Source of the DNA: JBELHR01 sp042091275
GTDB lineage: Bacteria > Bacteroidota > Bacteroidia > Flavobacteriales > Flavobacteriaceae
DNA: 64,000 nt
Direction of reading: 5' to 3'
Assembly (NCBI GenBank): GCA_042091275.1
Contig: JBELHR010000006.1
Location: 1 to 64,000, forward strand
Part shown: positions 16,541-23,878 of the stretch, in pieces
Layout: every line of letters begins with the position of its first letter
Position numbering within the stretch: position 1 is the first letter of the stretch
Made by a program: the position numbers and the translations under genes
The notes under the pieces: generated by a model
Databases searched by the model: none
Told to the model about the DNA's origin: nothing
Seen by the model: the letters and a program-made list of their open reading frames with translations, nothing else

Positions 16541-17017
16541 ATGAGACACGGAAAGAAATTTAACCATTTAGGAAGAAAGACAGCCCACAGAAAAGCAATG
16601 TTGGCTAATATGGCTTGTTCTTTAATAGAGCACAAGCGCATAAATACGACTGATGCAAAAGCTAAGGCTTTACGTCAGTTTATTGAACCCTTAATTACAA
16701 AGTCTAAAACAGACAACACGCACAATCGTCGTGTAGTATTTAGTTATTTACGTAACAAATTTGCTGTTACAGAATTGTTTAAAGAGGTTTCTGTAAAAGT
16801 TGGAGATCGTCCAGGAGGATATACTCGTATAATCAAATTAGGAAATCGTCAAGGAGATAATGCTTCTATGGCTATGATTGAACTAGTTGATTACAACGAA
16901 GTATACAATCCAAACGGAGCGAAGAAAAAGAAATCTACTCGTAGAGGTAGAAAGAAAGCTACGGCTACTGAGGCAGCTCCTGTTGCACCAGCTACTGAAG
17001 AAGCTTCAGAAGAATAA
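16541..17017 (+). CDS. rplQ: Large ribosomal subunit protein bL17
   Basis: L17 is near the exit tunnel on the 50S subunit. The first 120 or so residues match the family (MRHGKKFNHLGRKTAHRKAM, and DRPGGYTRIIKLGNRQGD). The 158-residue protein then adds a tail of about 36 residues that is lysine/arginine-rich and then alanine/proline/glutamate-rich. Such tails occur in other Bacteroidota and are probably disordered. It is the last gene of the array, followed by a strong terminator. Confidence 0.97.
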   Translation: MRHGKKFNHLGRKTAHRKAMLANMACSLIEHKRINTTDAKAKALRQFIEPLITKSKTDNTHNRRVVFSYLRNKFAVTELFKEVSVKVGDRPGGYTRIIKLGNRQGDNASMAMIELVDYNEVYNPNGAKKKKSTRRGRKKATATEAAPVAPATEEASEE

Positions 17018-17042
17018 TATGTATTAGTACTATTAAATATTA

Positions 17043-17077
17043 AAAGGATAAGTTATTTTAGCTTATCCTTTTTTTTT
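17043..17077 (+). terminator. Terminator of the ribosomal array
   Basis: A 10-bp perfect stem, AAAGGATAAG (17043-17052) with CTTATCCTTT (17062-17071), has a 9-nt loop and runs into a tract of T residues to 17077. This is a textbook intrinsic terminator, placed 25 nt after the rplQ stop. Confidence 0.9.
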
Positions 17078-17094
17078 GAAAATTATTTGTAGAT

Positions 17095-18066
17095 ATGAAA
17101 AAATTTGAACAACACAAGAAGGCAGTTTTACTACTTGCAGATGGAACTGTTTTTGAGGGAAAGTCTATTGGTATCGAAGGTACCGCGGTAGGAGAAATTT
17201 GTTTTAATACCGGTATGACTGGTTACCAAGAAGTTTTTACAGACCCATCTTATTTTGGTCAATTGATGGTTACTACCAATGCGCATATTGGTAACTATGG
17301 AGTAAATAAAGAAGAAGTAGAATCCGAGAGCATCAAGATTTCAGGTTTGATTTGTCGAAATTTTTCGATGAATTATTCTCGTATTGATGCAGAGGGTAGT
17401 CTTTTTGATTATTTCAAGGATCAAAATGTTGTGGCAATATCTGATGTGGACACACGAGCAGTAGTATCTTATATNNNNNNNNNNNNNNNNNNNNNNNNNN
17501 NNNNNNNNNNNNNNNNNNNNNNNNNNNNNNNNNNNNNNNNNNNNNNNNNNNNNNNNNNNNNNNNNNNNNNNNNNGTAAAGGTCTTTCCTTACAACGCTAC
17601 TTTTGAAGAGTTAAAATCTTTTGATCCACATGGATACTTTTTATCTAATGGTCCTGGTGATCCAGAGCCTTTAGTTGAAGCTCAAACGTTGGCAAAGAAA
17701 GTTATCGAAGCTGGTGCTCCACTTTTCGGAATTTGTTTAGGACATCAAGTCATCGCTAACGCGAATGATATGACTACTTATAAAATGCACAATGGGCATC
17801 GCGGAATCAATCACCCTGTTATCAATTTATTAACAGGTAAAGGGGAGATTACTTCGCAAAATCACGGTTTTGTTGTCAAAAAAGAAGATTTGATTGCTAA
17901 TGAGGAATTTGAATTGAGCCACGAGCATTTAAATGATAAGACCGTCGCTGGTATGCGAATGAAAAACAAACCTGTTTTTTCTGTTCAATACCACCCAGAA
18001 GCTAATCCTGGACCTCACGATTCGTCTTATTTATTCGATGAATTTATCGAATTGATGAAGGCTTAG
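17095..18066 (+). CDS. carA: Carbamoyl-phosphate synthase small subunit (interrupted by an assembly gap)
   Basis: CarA hydrolyses glutamine and passes ammonia to CarB to make carbamoyl phosphate for arginine and pyrimidine synthesis. The N-terminal CPSase domain (GTVFEGKSIG, NTGMTGYQEVFTDPSYFGQ) and the class I glutamine amidotransferase domain (FLSNGPGDP, nucleophile Cys in FGICLGHQ, HPEANPGP) are both recognisable. A 100-N run removes the middle, from after residue 126. About 126 residues are visible before it and 163 after; the family needs about 360-370, so roughly 75-80 residues are missing, not 33. carB is not in this window. Confidence 0.95.
   Translation: MKKFEQHKKAVLLLADGTVFEGKSIGIEGTAVGEICFNTGMTGYQEVFTDPSYFGQLMVTTNAHIGNYGVNKEEVESESIKISGLICRNFSMNYSRIDAEGSLFDYFKDQNVVAISDVDTRAVVSYXXXXXXXXXXXXXXXXXXXXXXXXXXXXXXXXXXVKVFPYNATFEELKSFDPHGYFLSNGPGDPEPLVEAQTLAKKVIEAGAPLFGICLGHQVIANANDMTTYKMHNGHRGINHPVINLLTGKGEITSQNHGFVVKKEDLIANEEFELSHEHLNDKTVAGMRMKNKPVFSVQYHPEANPGPHDSSYLFDEFIELMKA
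17475..17574. other. Scaffold gap of 100 N inside carA
   Basis: Exactly 100 undetermined bases interrupt carA between the end of its N-terminal domain and the start of the amidotransferase domain. The round number suggests a placeholder of unknown true length. The expected size from the CarA family is about 225-240 nt. The reading frame downstream happens to be in phase with the upstream part. Confidence 0.97.
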
Positions 18067-18083
18067 TGAGCTATAAATATTTG

Positions 18084-18140
18084 ACTCTATCGTTTTCGCA
18101 ATTTGCAGCTAGCATCTTCGCGATTCGATAGGGTATTTTT
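18084..18140 (+). terminator. Structured carA-eno spacer, probable terminator
   Basis: ACTCTATCG (18084-18092) pairs with CGATAGGGT (18126-18134; one G-T pair) and is followed by ATTTTT. Within the 33-nt loop, CGC can pair with GCG, and a small TGC/GCA hairpin is possible. It sits 17 nt after the carA stop and ends about 30 nt before eno. It could instead be part of the eno leader; I found no convincing -33/-7 promoter here. Confidence 0.5.
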
Positions 18141-18170
18141 AACTTTACGTTTTAAAGAAATTATAATATT

Positions 18171-19460
18171 ATGAGTTTAATCTTAAGTGTACATGCCCGT
18201 CAAATATTCGATTCAAGGGGAAACCCAACTGTTGAAGTAGATGTGGTTACAGAAACAGGTGTTTTAGGTCGTGCTGCAGTTCCGTCAGGAGCTTCAACAG
18301 GAGAACACGAAGCAGTGGAATTACGTGATGGCGGTAAGGACTATATGGGTAAAGGTGTTTTGAAAGCTATTGAAAACGTCAATACAATTATTGCAGAAGA
18401 GCTTTTGGGCTTTGATGTTTACGAGCAAAATGCTATCGATCAGTTAATGATTGATTTGGATGGGACAGAGAATAAATCTCGTCTTGGAGCCAATGCTATC
18501 CTTGGAGTTTCCCTTGCTGTAGCTAAAGCAGCTGCTCAAGAGGCAGGTATGCCATTATACAGATATGTCGGAGGGGTTAGTGGTAATACACTTCCTGTTC
18601 CTATGATGAATATAATCAACGGTGGTTCGCATTCGGATGCTCCTATCGCTTTTCAGGAATTTATGATTATGCCTGTTAAGGCGGAGAGTTTTAGCGAAGG
18701 CCTCAAGATGGGGACGGAGATTTTTCACACCTTAAAAAAATTGATCAAAGACAGAGGTTTGAGTACAGCTGTCGGAGATGAGGGAGGTTTTGCTCCAAAG
18801 TTTGATGGTACAGAAGATGCTATTGAGACTGTTCTAAAAGCTATTGAGCAAGCTGGATATTCAGCAGGAGATCAGATTATGCTCGCTTTGGATTGTGCTG
18901 CAGCCGAATTCTATGAAAACGGTCAATACAATTATGCGAAATTCGAGGGTGAAATGGGAGCTGTTAGAGATTCTCGTGGTCAAGCGGATTATTTAGCTGA
19001 ATTATCTGAAAAGTATCCAATTATATCTATTGAGGATGGTATGGATGAGAATGACTGGGAAGGTTGGAAATATTTGACTGAAAAAGTTGGTGATCGCGTG
19101 CAATTAGTCGGAGACGATTTGTTTGTTACAAACGTAGAAAGACTTTCTAGAGGTATCGAGAACAATACGGCAAATTCTATTTTGATCAAAGTGAATCAGA
19201 TCGGTACATTAACCGAGACTATCGCTGCGGTGAACATGGCACACAATGCTGGTTACACTTCGGTTATGTCCCATCGTTCTGGTGAGACTGAAGACAATAC
19301 TATCGCGGATTTAGCGGTCGGTTTGAATTGTGGTCAGATCAAAACTGGATCTGCATCGAGGTCAGATCGTATGGCGAAATACAACCAATTGCTCAGAATT
19401 GAGGAGGAATTAGCAGAAACTGCTTATTATCCACAAGACAAAGCCTTTAAAGTTGGATAA
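18171..19460 (+). CDS. eno: Enolase
   Basis: Enolase converts 2-phosphoglycerate to phosphoenolpyruvate in glycolysis. The 429-residue protein begins with the family motif ARQIFDSRGNPTVEVDV. It has the SGASTGEHEAVELRD loop, the metal-binding SIEDGMDENDW region, LVGDDLFVTN, the catalytic-lysine stretch LIKVNQIGTLTE and the VMSHRSGETED signature. It is complete and flanked by a structured spacer and a strong terminator, so it is probably transcribed alone. Confidence 0.98.
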   Translation: MSLILSVHARQIFDSRGNPTVEVDVVTETGVLGRAAVPSGASTGEHEAVELRDGGKDYMGKGVLKAIENVNTIIAEELLGFDVYEQNAIDQLMIDLDGTENKSRLGANAILGVSLAVAKAAAQEAGMPLYRYVGGVSGNTLPVPMMNIINGGSHSDAPIAFQEFMIMPVKAESFSEGLKMGTEIFHTLKKLIKDRGLSTAVGDEGGFAPKFDGTEDAIETVLKAIEQAGYSAGDQIMLALDCAAAEFYENGQYNYAKFEGEMGAVRDSRGQADYLAELSEKYPIISIEDGMDENDWEGWKYLTEKVGDRVQLVGDDLFVTNVERLSRGIENNTANSILIKVNQIGTLTETIAAVNMAHNAGYTSVMSHRSGETEDNTIADLAVGLNCGQIKTGSASRSDRMAKYNQLLRIEEELAETAYYPQDKAFKVG

Positions 19461-19479
19461 GCGTTAAGAAATATTTATG

Positions 19480-19508
19480 AAAAACCGGACTTTTAGTCCG
19501 GTTTTTTT
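19480..19508 (+). terminator. Terminator of eno
   Basis: ACCGGAC (19484-19490) pairs with GTCCGGT (19496-19502) around a TTTTA loop. An A-run before the stem and a T-run after it extend the stem by A-T pairs. This is a strong intrinsic terminator 20 nt after the eno stop. Confidence 0.92.
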
Positions 19509-19520
19509 ATGATTTTAATG

Positions 19521-19551
19521 CTTGAAAAACACTAGTTTTTTTGTAAATTCG
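19521..19551 (+). promoter_or_regulatory. Candidate promoter of gltA
   Basis: CTTG (19521-19524) is followed after 19 nt by TAAATTCG (19544-19551). This equals the Bacteroidota -7 box TAnnTTTG with one change (T to C), at the same spacing as the rpsL promoter. The start would be near 19558, about 30 nt before the gltA ATG. Confidence 0.6.
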
Positions 19552-19588
19552 GCAGGTGAAATAATAACTAATAAAATCAACAATATAA

Positions 19589-20875
19589 ATGTCGCAAACT
19601 GCAAAAATTGAATTCAATGGACAATCCTACGAGTTCCCAGTTTATGAGGGAAGTGAAGGAGAATTGGCTATTGATATTAAAACATTGAGATCGATTACTA
19701 ACGGCTTGATCACTATTGATCCTGGATTTAAAAATACAGGTTCTTGTAAAAGTGCTATTACTTTTTTAGACGGTGAGAAAGGAATCTTGCGTTACAGAGG
19801 TTATTCTATCGAACAATTGGCTGAAAAAGCTTCCTTTTTGGAGGTTGTTTATCTATTGATTTTTGGAGAATTACCAACTCGATCTGAATTAAAGCAGTTT
19901 CACAATGATATAAAATCAAAGGCTCTAGTCGATGAAGAAATGAAGAAAATCTTGGACGGTTTTCCTCAGTCTGCTCACCCGATGGGAGTTTTATCTGCTC
20001 TTACTTCTGCGCTTACGGCTTTTAATCCAAAAGCGGTTAATGTAGAGTCTGAAAAAGATATGTACTTGGCAATTGTAAAAATTCTTGCAAAATTCCCTGT
20101 CCTTGTGGCTTGGACATTGAGAAAGAAGAACGGAATGCCACTGATTTATTCAGACAATTCTTTAGGTTATGTTCAGAATCTAGTGAAGATGATGTTCGAA
20201 AATCCTAACGAACCATATAAAGAAAATCCAATCGTAATTAGTGCGTTGAACAAACTACTAATCTTGCATGCAGATCACGAACAAAATTGTTCTACTTCTA
20301 CGGTAAGAATTGTAGGGTCTTCTCACGCTGGTCTTTTTGCTTCTATTTCATCTGGTATATCTGCTCTTTGGGGACCATTACACGGTGGAGCTAACCAAGC
20401 AGTTATAGAAATGCTTGAAGCGATAAAAGAAGATGGTGGAGATTACCAAAAATATATAGCTAAAGCAAAAGACAAGAATGATCCTTTTAGATTGATGGGA
20501 TTCGGACATAGAGTTTATAAAAACTTTGATCCGAGAGCTAAAATCATCAAAAAGGCTGCCGAAGAAGTTTTAGATGAGTTGGGTATAGAAGATCCAGTAT
20601 TGGATATCGCAAAAGGATTGGCAGAGGTTGCACTAAACGACGAGTACTTCAAGTCTAGAAACCTTTATCCTAATGTGGATTTCTACTCCGGTATTATATA
20701 TCGCGCCTTAGGTATTCCTGTAGAGATGTTTACAGTTATGTTTGCTGTAGGTAGATTGCCAGGATGGATCGCTCAGTGGAGGGAAATGCGCTTGAACGGT
20801 GAACCAATTGGTAGACCGCGTCAACTGTATGTCGGAGAGCCTGCTCGAGAGTTTATTCCAAAAGACGAACGTTAA
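19589..20875 (+). CDS. gltA: Citrate synthase
   Basis: This enzyme condenses acetyl-CoA and oxaloacetate to citrate at the entry of the TCA cycle. The 428-residue length and N-terminal beta-rich region (AKIEFNGQSYEFPVYEGSEG) mark the type II, E. coli-like form. Active-site segments are LILHADHEQNCSTSTVRIVG, LWGPLHGGANQAV and FGHRVYKNFDPRA, and the C-terminal RPRQLYVGEPAREF binds substrate. It is bounded by a promoter and a terminator, so it is probably monocistronic. Confidence 0.98.
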   Translation: MSQTAKIEFNGQSYEFPVYEGSEGELAIDIKTLRSITNGLITIDPGFKNTGSCKSAITFLDGEKGILRYRGYSIEQLAEKASFLEVVYLLIFGELPTRSELKQFHNDIKSKALVDEEMKKILDGFPQSAHPMGVLSALTSALTAFNPKAVNVESEKDMYLAIVKILAKFPVLVAWTLRKKNGMPLIYSDNSLGYVQNLVKMMFENPNEPYKENPIVISALNKLLILHADHEQNCSTSTVRIVGSSHAGLFASISSGISALWGPLHGGANQAVIEMLEAIKEDGGDYQKYIAKAKDKNDPFRLMGFGHRVYKNFDPRAKIIKKAAEEVLDELGIEDPVLDIAKGLAEVALNDEYFKSRNLYPNVDFYSGIIYRALGIPVEMFTVMFAVGRLPGWIAQWREMRLNGEPIGRPRQLYVGEPAREFIPKDER

Positions 20876-20882
20876 AAACTAT

Positions 20883-20914
20883 AAAAAGCATCTATAAATT
20901 TAGATGCTTTTTTT
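20883..20914 (+). terminator. Terminator of gltA
   Basis: AAAAGCATCTA (20884-20894) pairs perfectly with TAGATGCTTTT (20901-20911) around a 6-nt loop and is followed by further T residues. It ends only 12 nt before the next start codon, so the downstream gene must rely on read-through or on a promoter hidden inside gltA. Confidence 0.92.
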
Positions 20915-20925
20915 ATATCATAATT

Positions 20926-21837
20926 ATGAAGTTAAATATCCAAAACGAAACTGGGCGTTTGCGATCTGTTGTATTGGGAAGAGCAGATTCTAACGGACCT
21001 ACTCCGACTTTGGAGGAGTGCTACGATCCAAAATCAAAAGAGCATATCAAAGCGGGAACCTATCCCGTTGAATCGGATATGGTTGCAGAAATAGAGTCTG
21101 TAAAGTCCGTTTTTGAAAAGCACAATGTAGAAGTTTATAGACCGCATCTAATAGAGAATTACAATCAAATTTTTGCTAGGGACATCGCATGTGTTCTATT
21201 TGATACTTTAGTGATATCAAATATTTTGCCCGATCGAGACAAGGAGATTGAAGCCATTCAATATATCATCGATCAAATTGATTCTGACAAAATACTCCGC
21301 CTGCCAGAAGAGGCTCATTTGGAAGGTGGTGACATCATGCCATGTGGAGACTATATCTTTGTGGGAACTTATTATGGAGCCGATTATCCGGATTATATTA
21401 CTGCAAGAACCAATAGTGCGGCAGTTTCTTTTCTAAAAGAGAGTTTTCCGACTAAAACGGTAAAGACCTTTAATCTTAGAAAATCTAATACAGTAGCAGA
21501 GGACAATGCCTTGCATTTGGATTGTTGTTTCCAGCCTGTAGGTAAGGAATATGCTATTATTCATAAAAATGGATTTCTCAACGAAGAGGAATATAATTGG
21601 TTAATGGACTTTTACGGAGAGGATCGCGTTTTTGAAATTACAAAAAGAGAGATGTATGATATGAACTCTAATATCTTTTCTATCGCTCCAGACCTCGTTA
21701 TTTCTGATGTCCGATTTAAGCGTTTAAACTCTTGGATGCGCTCGAAAGGAATTGCTGTAGAGGAGGTTTCTTATGGAGAAATTGCAAAACAGGAAGGATT
21801 ATTGCGTTGTTCAACTTTACCCTTATATAGAAATTAA
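20926..21837 (+). CDS. Amidinotransferase-fold hydrolase (DDAH / arginine deiminase-like)
   Basis: The 303-residue protein belongs to the guanidino-group modifying enzyme superfamily. It shows the FARD segment, the substrate-binding AHLEGGD motif, a central histidine in ALHLDCC, and the nucleophilic cysteine, Cys295, in LLRCSTLPL near the C terminus. Relatives are annotated as dimethylarginine dimethylaminohydrolase-like or arginine/glycine amidinotransferase-like; the exact substrate cannot be read from sequence. It is 1 nt before ctlX, so both probably work on arginine or citrulline derivatives. Confidence 0.85.
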   Translation: MKLNIQNETGRLRSVVLGRADSNGPTPTLEECYDPKSKEHIKAGTYPVESDMVAEIESVKSVFEKHNVEVYRPHLIENYNQIFARDIACVLFDTLVISNILPDRDKEIEAIQYIIDQIDSDKILRLPEEAHLEGGDIMPCGDYIFVGTYYGADYPDYITARTNSAAVSFLKESFPTKTVKTFNLRKSNTVAEDNALHLDCCFQPVGKEYAIIHKNGFLNEEEYNWLMDFYGEDRVFEITKREMYDMNSNIFSIAPDLVISDVRFKRLNSWMRSKGIAVEEVSYGEIAKQEGLLRCSTLPLYRN

Positions 21838-21838
21838 A

Positions 21839-22771
21839 ATGAAGCAGATTTCAAATCACCTATTGATGATTGAGCCTGTGAGTTTCTCAAAAAACGCTCA
21901 AACAGCAGTCAATAATTATTATCAAAAAGATTCGGTTTTATCTCCTTTAGAAACCCAAGAACAAGCACTTACTGAATTTAAAAATTTTGCTGCGCTACTC
22001 CAAAGTAAGGGGATTGAAGTTACGGTAGTGAAGGATACTATCGATCCAGAAACCCCAGATTCTATCTTCCCAAACAATTGGATTTCTTTTCACGAAGATT
22101 CGAGAGTAGGTATTTATCCAATGTTTGCAGAGAATCGCAGGAATGAGGTCCGATTTGAGATTTTAGACGAACTCAAAACAAAAGGCTATCAGATTGGAGA
22201 TATTGTGGATTTTCGAAAAGAAAGCTCCGAATTCTTTTTGGAAGGTACAGGTAGTATCGTTTTAGATCGTGCAAATAGGGTAGCGTATTGCGCCTTGTCA
22301 CCCCGCGCAGATCGCGAGTTATTCAACAGATTTTGTACAGAATTCTCTTTTAAAGCCATGATTTTTCACGCCTATCAAAATGTAGGAATAAGTAGAGAGC
22401 TTATCTATCACACCAATGTTATGATGTGTGTTGGGGATGCTTATGTAATCATCTGTTTGGACTGTGTGGATGATGTTGTGGAAAAAAACAGCTTAATCGA
22501 ACAATTTAAAAAAGATGGTAAAGAGATAATCACGGTCTCTGAAGACCAAGTGAATTCTTTTGCTGGTAATATGCTTCAGGTGCAAAATCAGTCTGGGGAT
22601 AAGTTTTTGGTTATGTCCAAAGCTGCTCACGACAGTCTAAGTGAGGAGCAAGTAAACAGAATTGAGAAGTTTAATCCCATTTTATCTAGCGACTTAACTA
22701 CTATAGAAACTTGTGGTGGTGGAAGTGCCCGCTGCATGATGGCAGAGGTGTTTTTACCTAAGATTAGCTAA
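21839..22771 (+). CDS. ctlX: Citrulline utilisation hydrolase, CtlX family
   Basis: CtlX family enzymes have the amidinotransferase/deiminase fold and are linked to citrulline breakdown in Francisella. The protein starts at the ATG at 21839 (310 residues, MKQISNHLLMIEPVSF); the open frame reaches further back but only overlaps the preceding gene. It shows the FPNNWISFH motif, EGTGSIVLDR, the histidine in YHTNVMMCVG, and the catalytic Cys299 in CGGGSARCMMAE. It lies 1 nt after a second enzyme of the same superfamily and converges on tsaD with a 1-nt gap. Confidence 0.85.
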   Translation: MKQISNHLLMIEPVSFSKNAQTAVNNYYQKDSVLSPLETQEQALTEFKNFAALLQSKGIEVTVVKDTIDPETPDSIFPNNWISFHEDSRVGIYPMFAENRRNEVRFEILDELKTKGYQIGDIVDFRKESSEFFLEGTGSIVLDRANRVAYCALSPRADRELFNRFCTEFSFKAMIFHAYQNVGISRELIYHTNVMMCVGDAYVIICLDCVDDVVEKNSLIEQFKKDGKEIITVSEDQVNSFAGNMLQVQNQSGDKFLVMSKAAHDSLSEEQVNRIEKFNPILSSDLTTIETCGGGSARCMMAEVFLPKIS

Positions 22772-22772
22772 A

Positions 22773-23801
22773 TTAATGATCTACTTTTAAACGGGCTTTG
22801 GCGCTTACAGAAACATCGCTGAAGTCTTGTTTTAAATATTTGAGATAACCACTGATTGCAATCATCGCTGCATTATCTGTTGTGTATTCAAATTTTGGAA
22901 TATAACAGGACCAATTCATCTGCTGTTCTGCAGCTCTAAGTCTTTTTCGAATTTCTGAATTAGCAGATACCCCACCAGCTATTGCAACGTGCTTTATACC
23001 AGTTTGTTCAACTGCATTTTTCACTTTGTCCATTAGGATACTGACTATTGTATTTTGAATGGAGGCGCAAATGTCAAAGAGATTTTCTTCGATAAATTTA
23101 GGGTTTGTCTTTTGTTGCTTTTGGATGAAGTATAAAATAGCAGTTTTCAGTCCGCTAAAAGAGAAATCCATTGGATTGACTTTCGGTTTTGTAAAGCGAA
23201 ATGCCTTAGGGTTTCCTTTTTGCGCATATTTATCTATTAACGGGCCTCCCGGATAAGGTAGACCTAAAATTTTGGCAGATTTGTCAAAAGCCTCTCCAAC
23301 AGCGTCATCTATCGTTTCTCCGAGAATGGTCATTTTAAAATAATCTTCCACTTTTACTATTTGTGTATGCCCACCGCTAATGGTCAAACACAGAAAAGGA
23401 AAAGGAGGTTTTTTCTGTTCTTCCTCCTCTATAAAATGTGCCAATATATGCGCTTGCATATGATTGACTTCAATTAGAGGTATTCCTAAGCTCAGCGCCA
23501 TGGATTTTGCAAAAGAAGTACCAACTAATAAAGAACCCATAAGTCCTGGCCCAGATGTAAAACAAATGGCGTTTAAATCTTTTTTTTCTATTCCAGCTTC
23601 TTTTAATGCCTGATGCACTACTGGGACAATGTGCTGTTGGTGAGCGCGCGAGGCTAACTCGGGAACGACTCCACCATATTTTGCGTGAATCTCTTGATTT
23701 GCGACAATGTTAGAAAGTATTTTTCCATTGTGTATCACTGAAGCACTGGTATCATCACAAGAGGATTCAATACCCAATAAGTAAATATCATTATTTGACA
23801 T
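22773..23801 (-). CDS. tsaD: tRNA threonylcarbamoyladenosine transferase subunit TsaD
   Basis: TsaD transfers the threonylcarbamoyl group to A37 of ANN-decoding tRNAs (t6A), working with TsaB and TsaE. The 342-residue protein has the ASKHA fold, beginning with GIESSCDDTSASV. The metal-binding His114 and His118 are in NHMQAHIL, and the nucleotide site includes SGGHTQIV and IAGGVSANSEIRKR. It is divergent from tamB with a very short spacer, and convergent with ctlX without a visible terminator. Confidence 0.97.
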   Translation of the reverse strand: MSNNDIYLLGIESSCDDTSASVIHNGKILSNIVANQEIHAKYGGVVPELASRAHQQHIVPVVHQALKEAGIEKKDLNAICFTSGPGLMGSLLVGTSFAKSMALSLGIPLIEVNHMQAHILAHFIEEEEQKKPPFPFLCLTISGGHTQIVKVEDYFKMTILGETIDDAVGEAFDKSAKILGLPYPGGPLIDKYAQKGNPKAFRFTKPKVNPMDFSFSGLKTAILYFIQKQQKTNPKFIEENLFDICASIQNTIVSILMDKVKNAVEQTGIKHVAIAGGVSANSEIRKRLRAAEQQMNWSCYIPKFEYTTDNAAMIAISGYLKYLKQDFSDVSVSAKARLKVDH

Positions 23802-23819
23802 AATAGTATTAATTTAGAG

Positions 23820-23827
23820 CAAAATTA
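23820..23827 (-). promoter_or_regulatory. -7 box for tsaD
   Basis: Read on the - strand this is TAATTTTG, a perfect TAnnTTTG box, 18 nt upstream of the tsaD start. It would give a leader of only about 10 nt. No good -33 TTTG is seen at the expected spacing, so the match rests on the -7 element alone. The site overlaps the likely 5' end of tamB. Confidence 0.4.
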
Positions 23828-23878
23828 CATCTTATAAAACGATTTAAGAAAATACTCGCTCGAATTTTACTGAGCCTC

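Noticed and set aside
21773..21838. Earlier start for ctlX giving 22 more residues
   Set aside because: The extra part is out-of-frame reading of the preceding gene's conserved C terminus including its catalytic cysteine region; the ATG at 21839 matches the family start.
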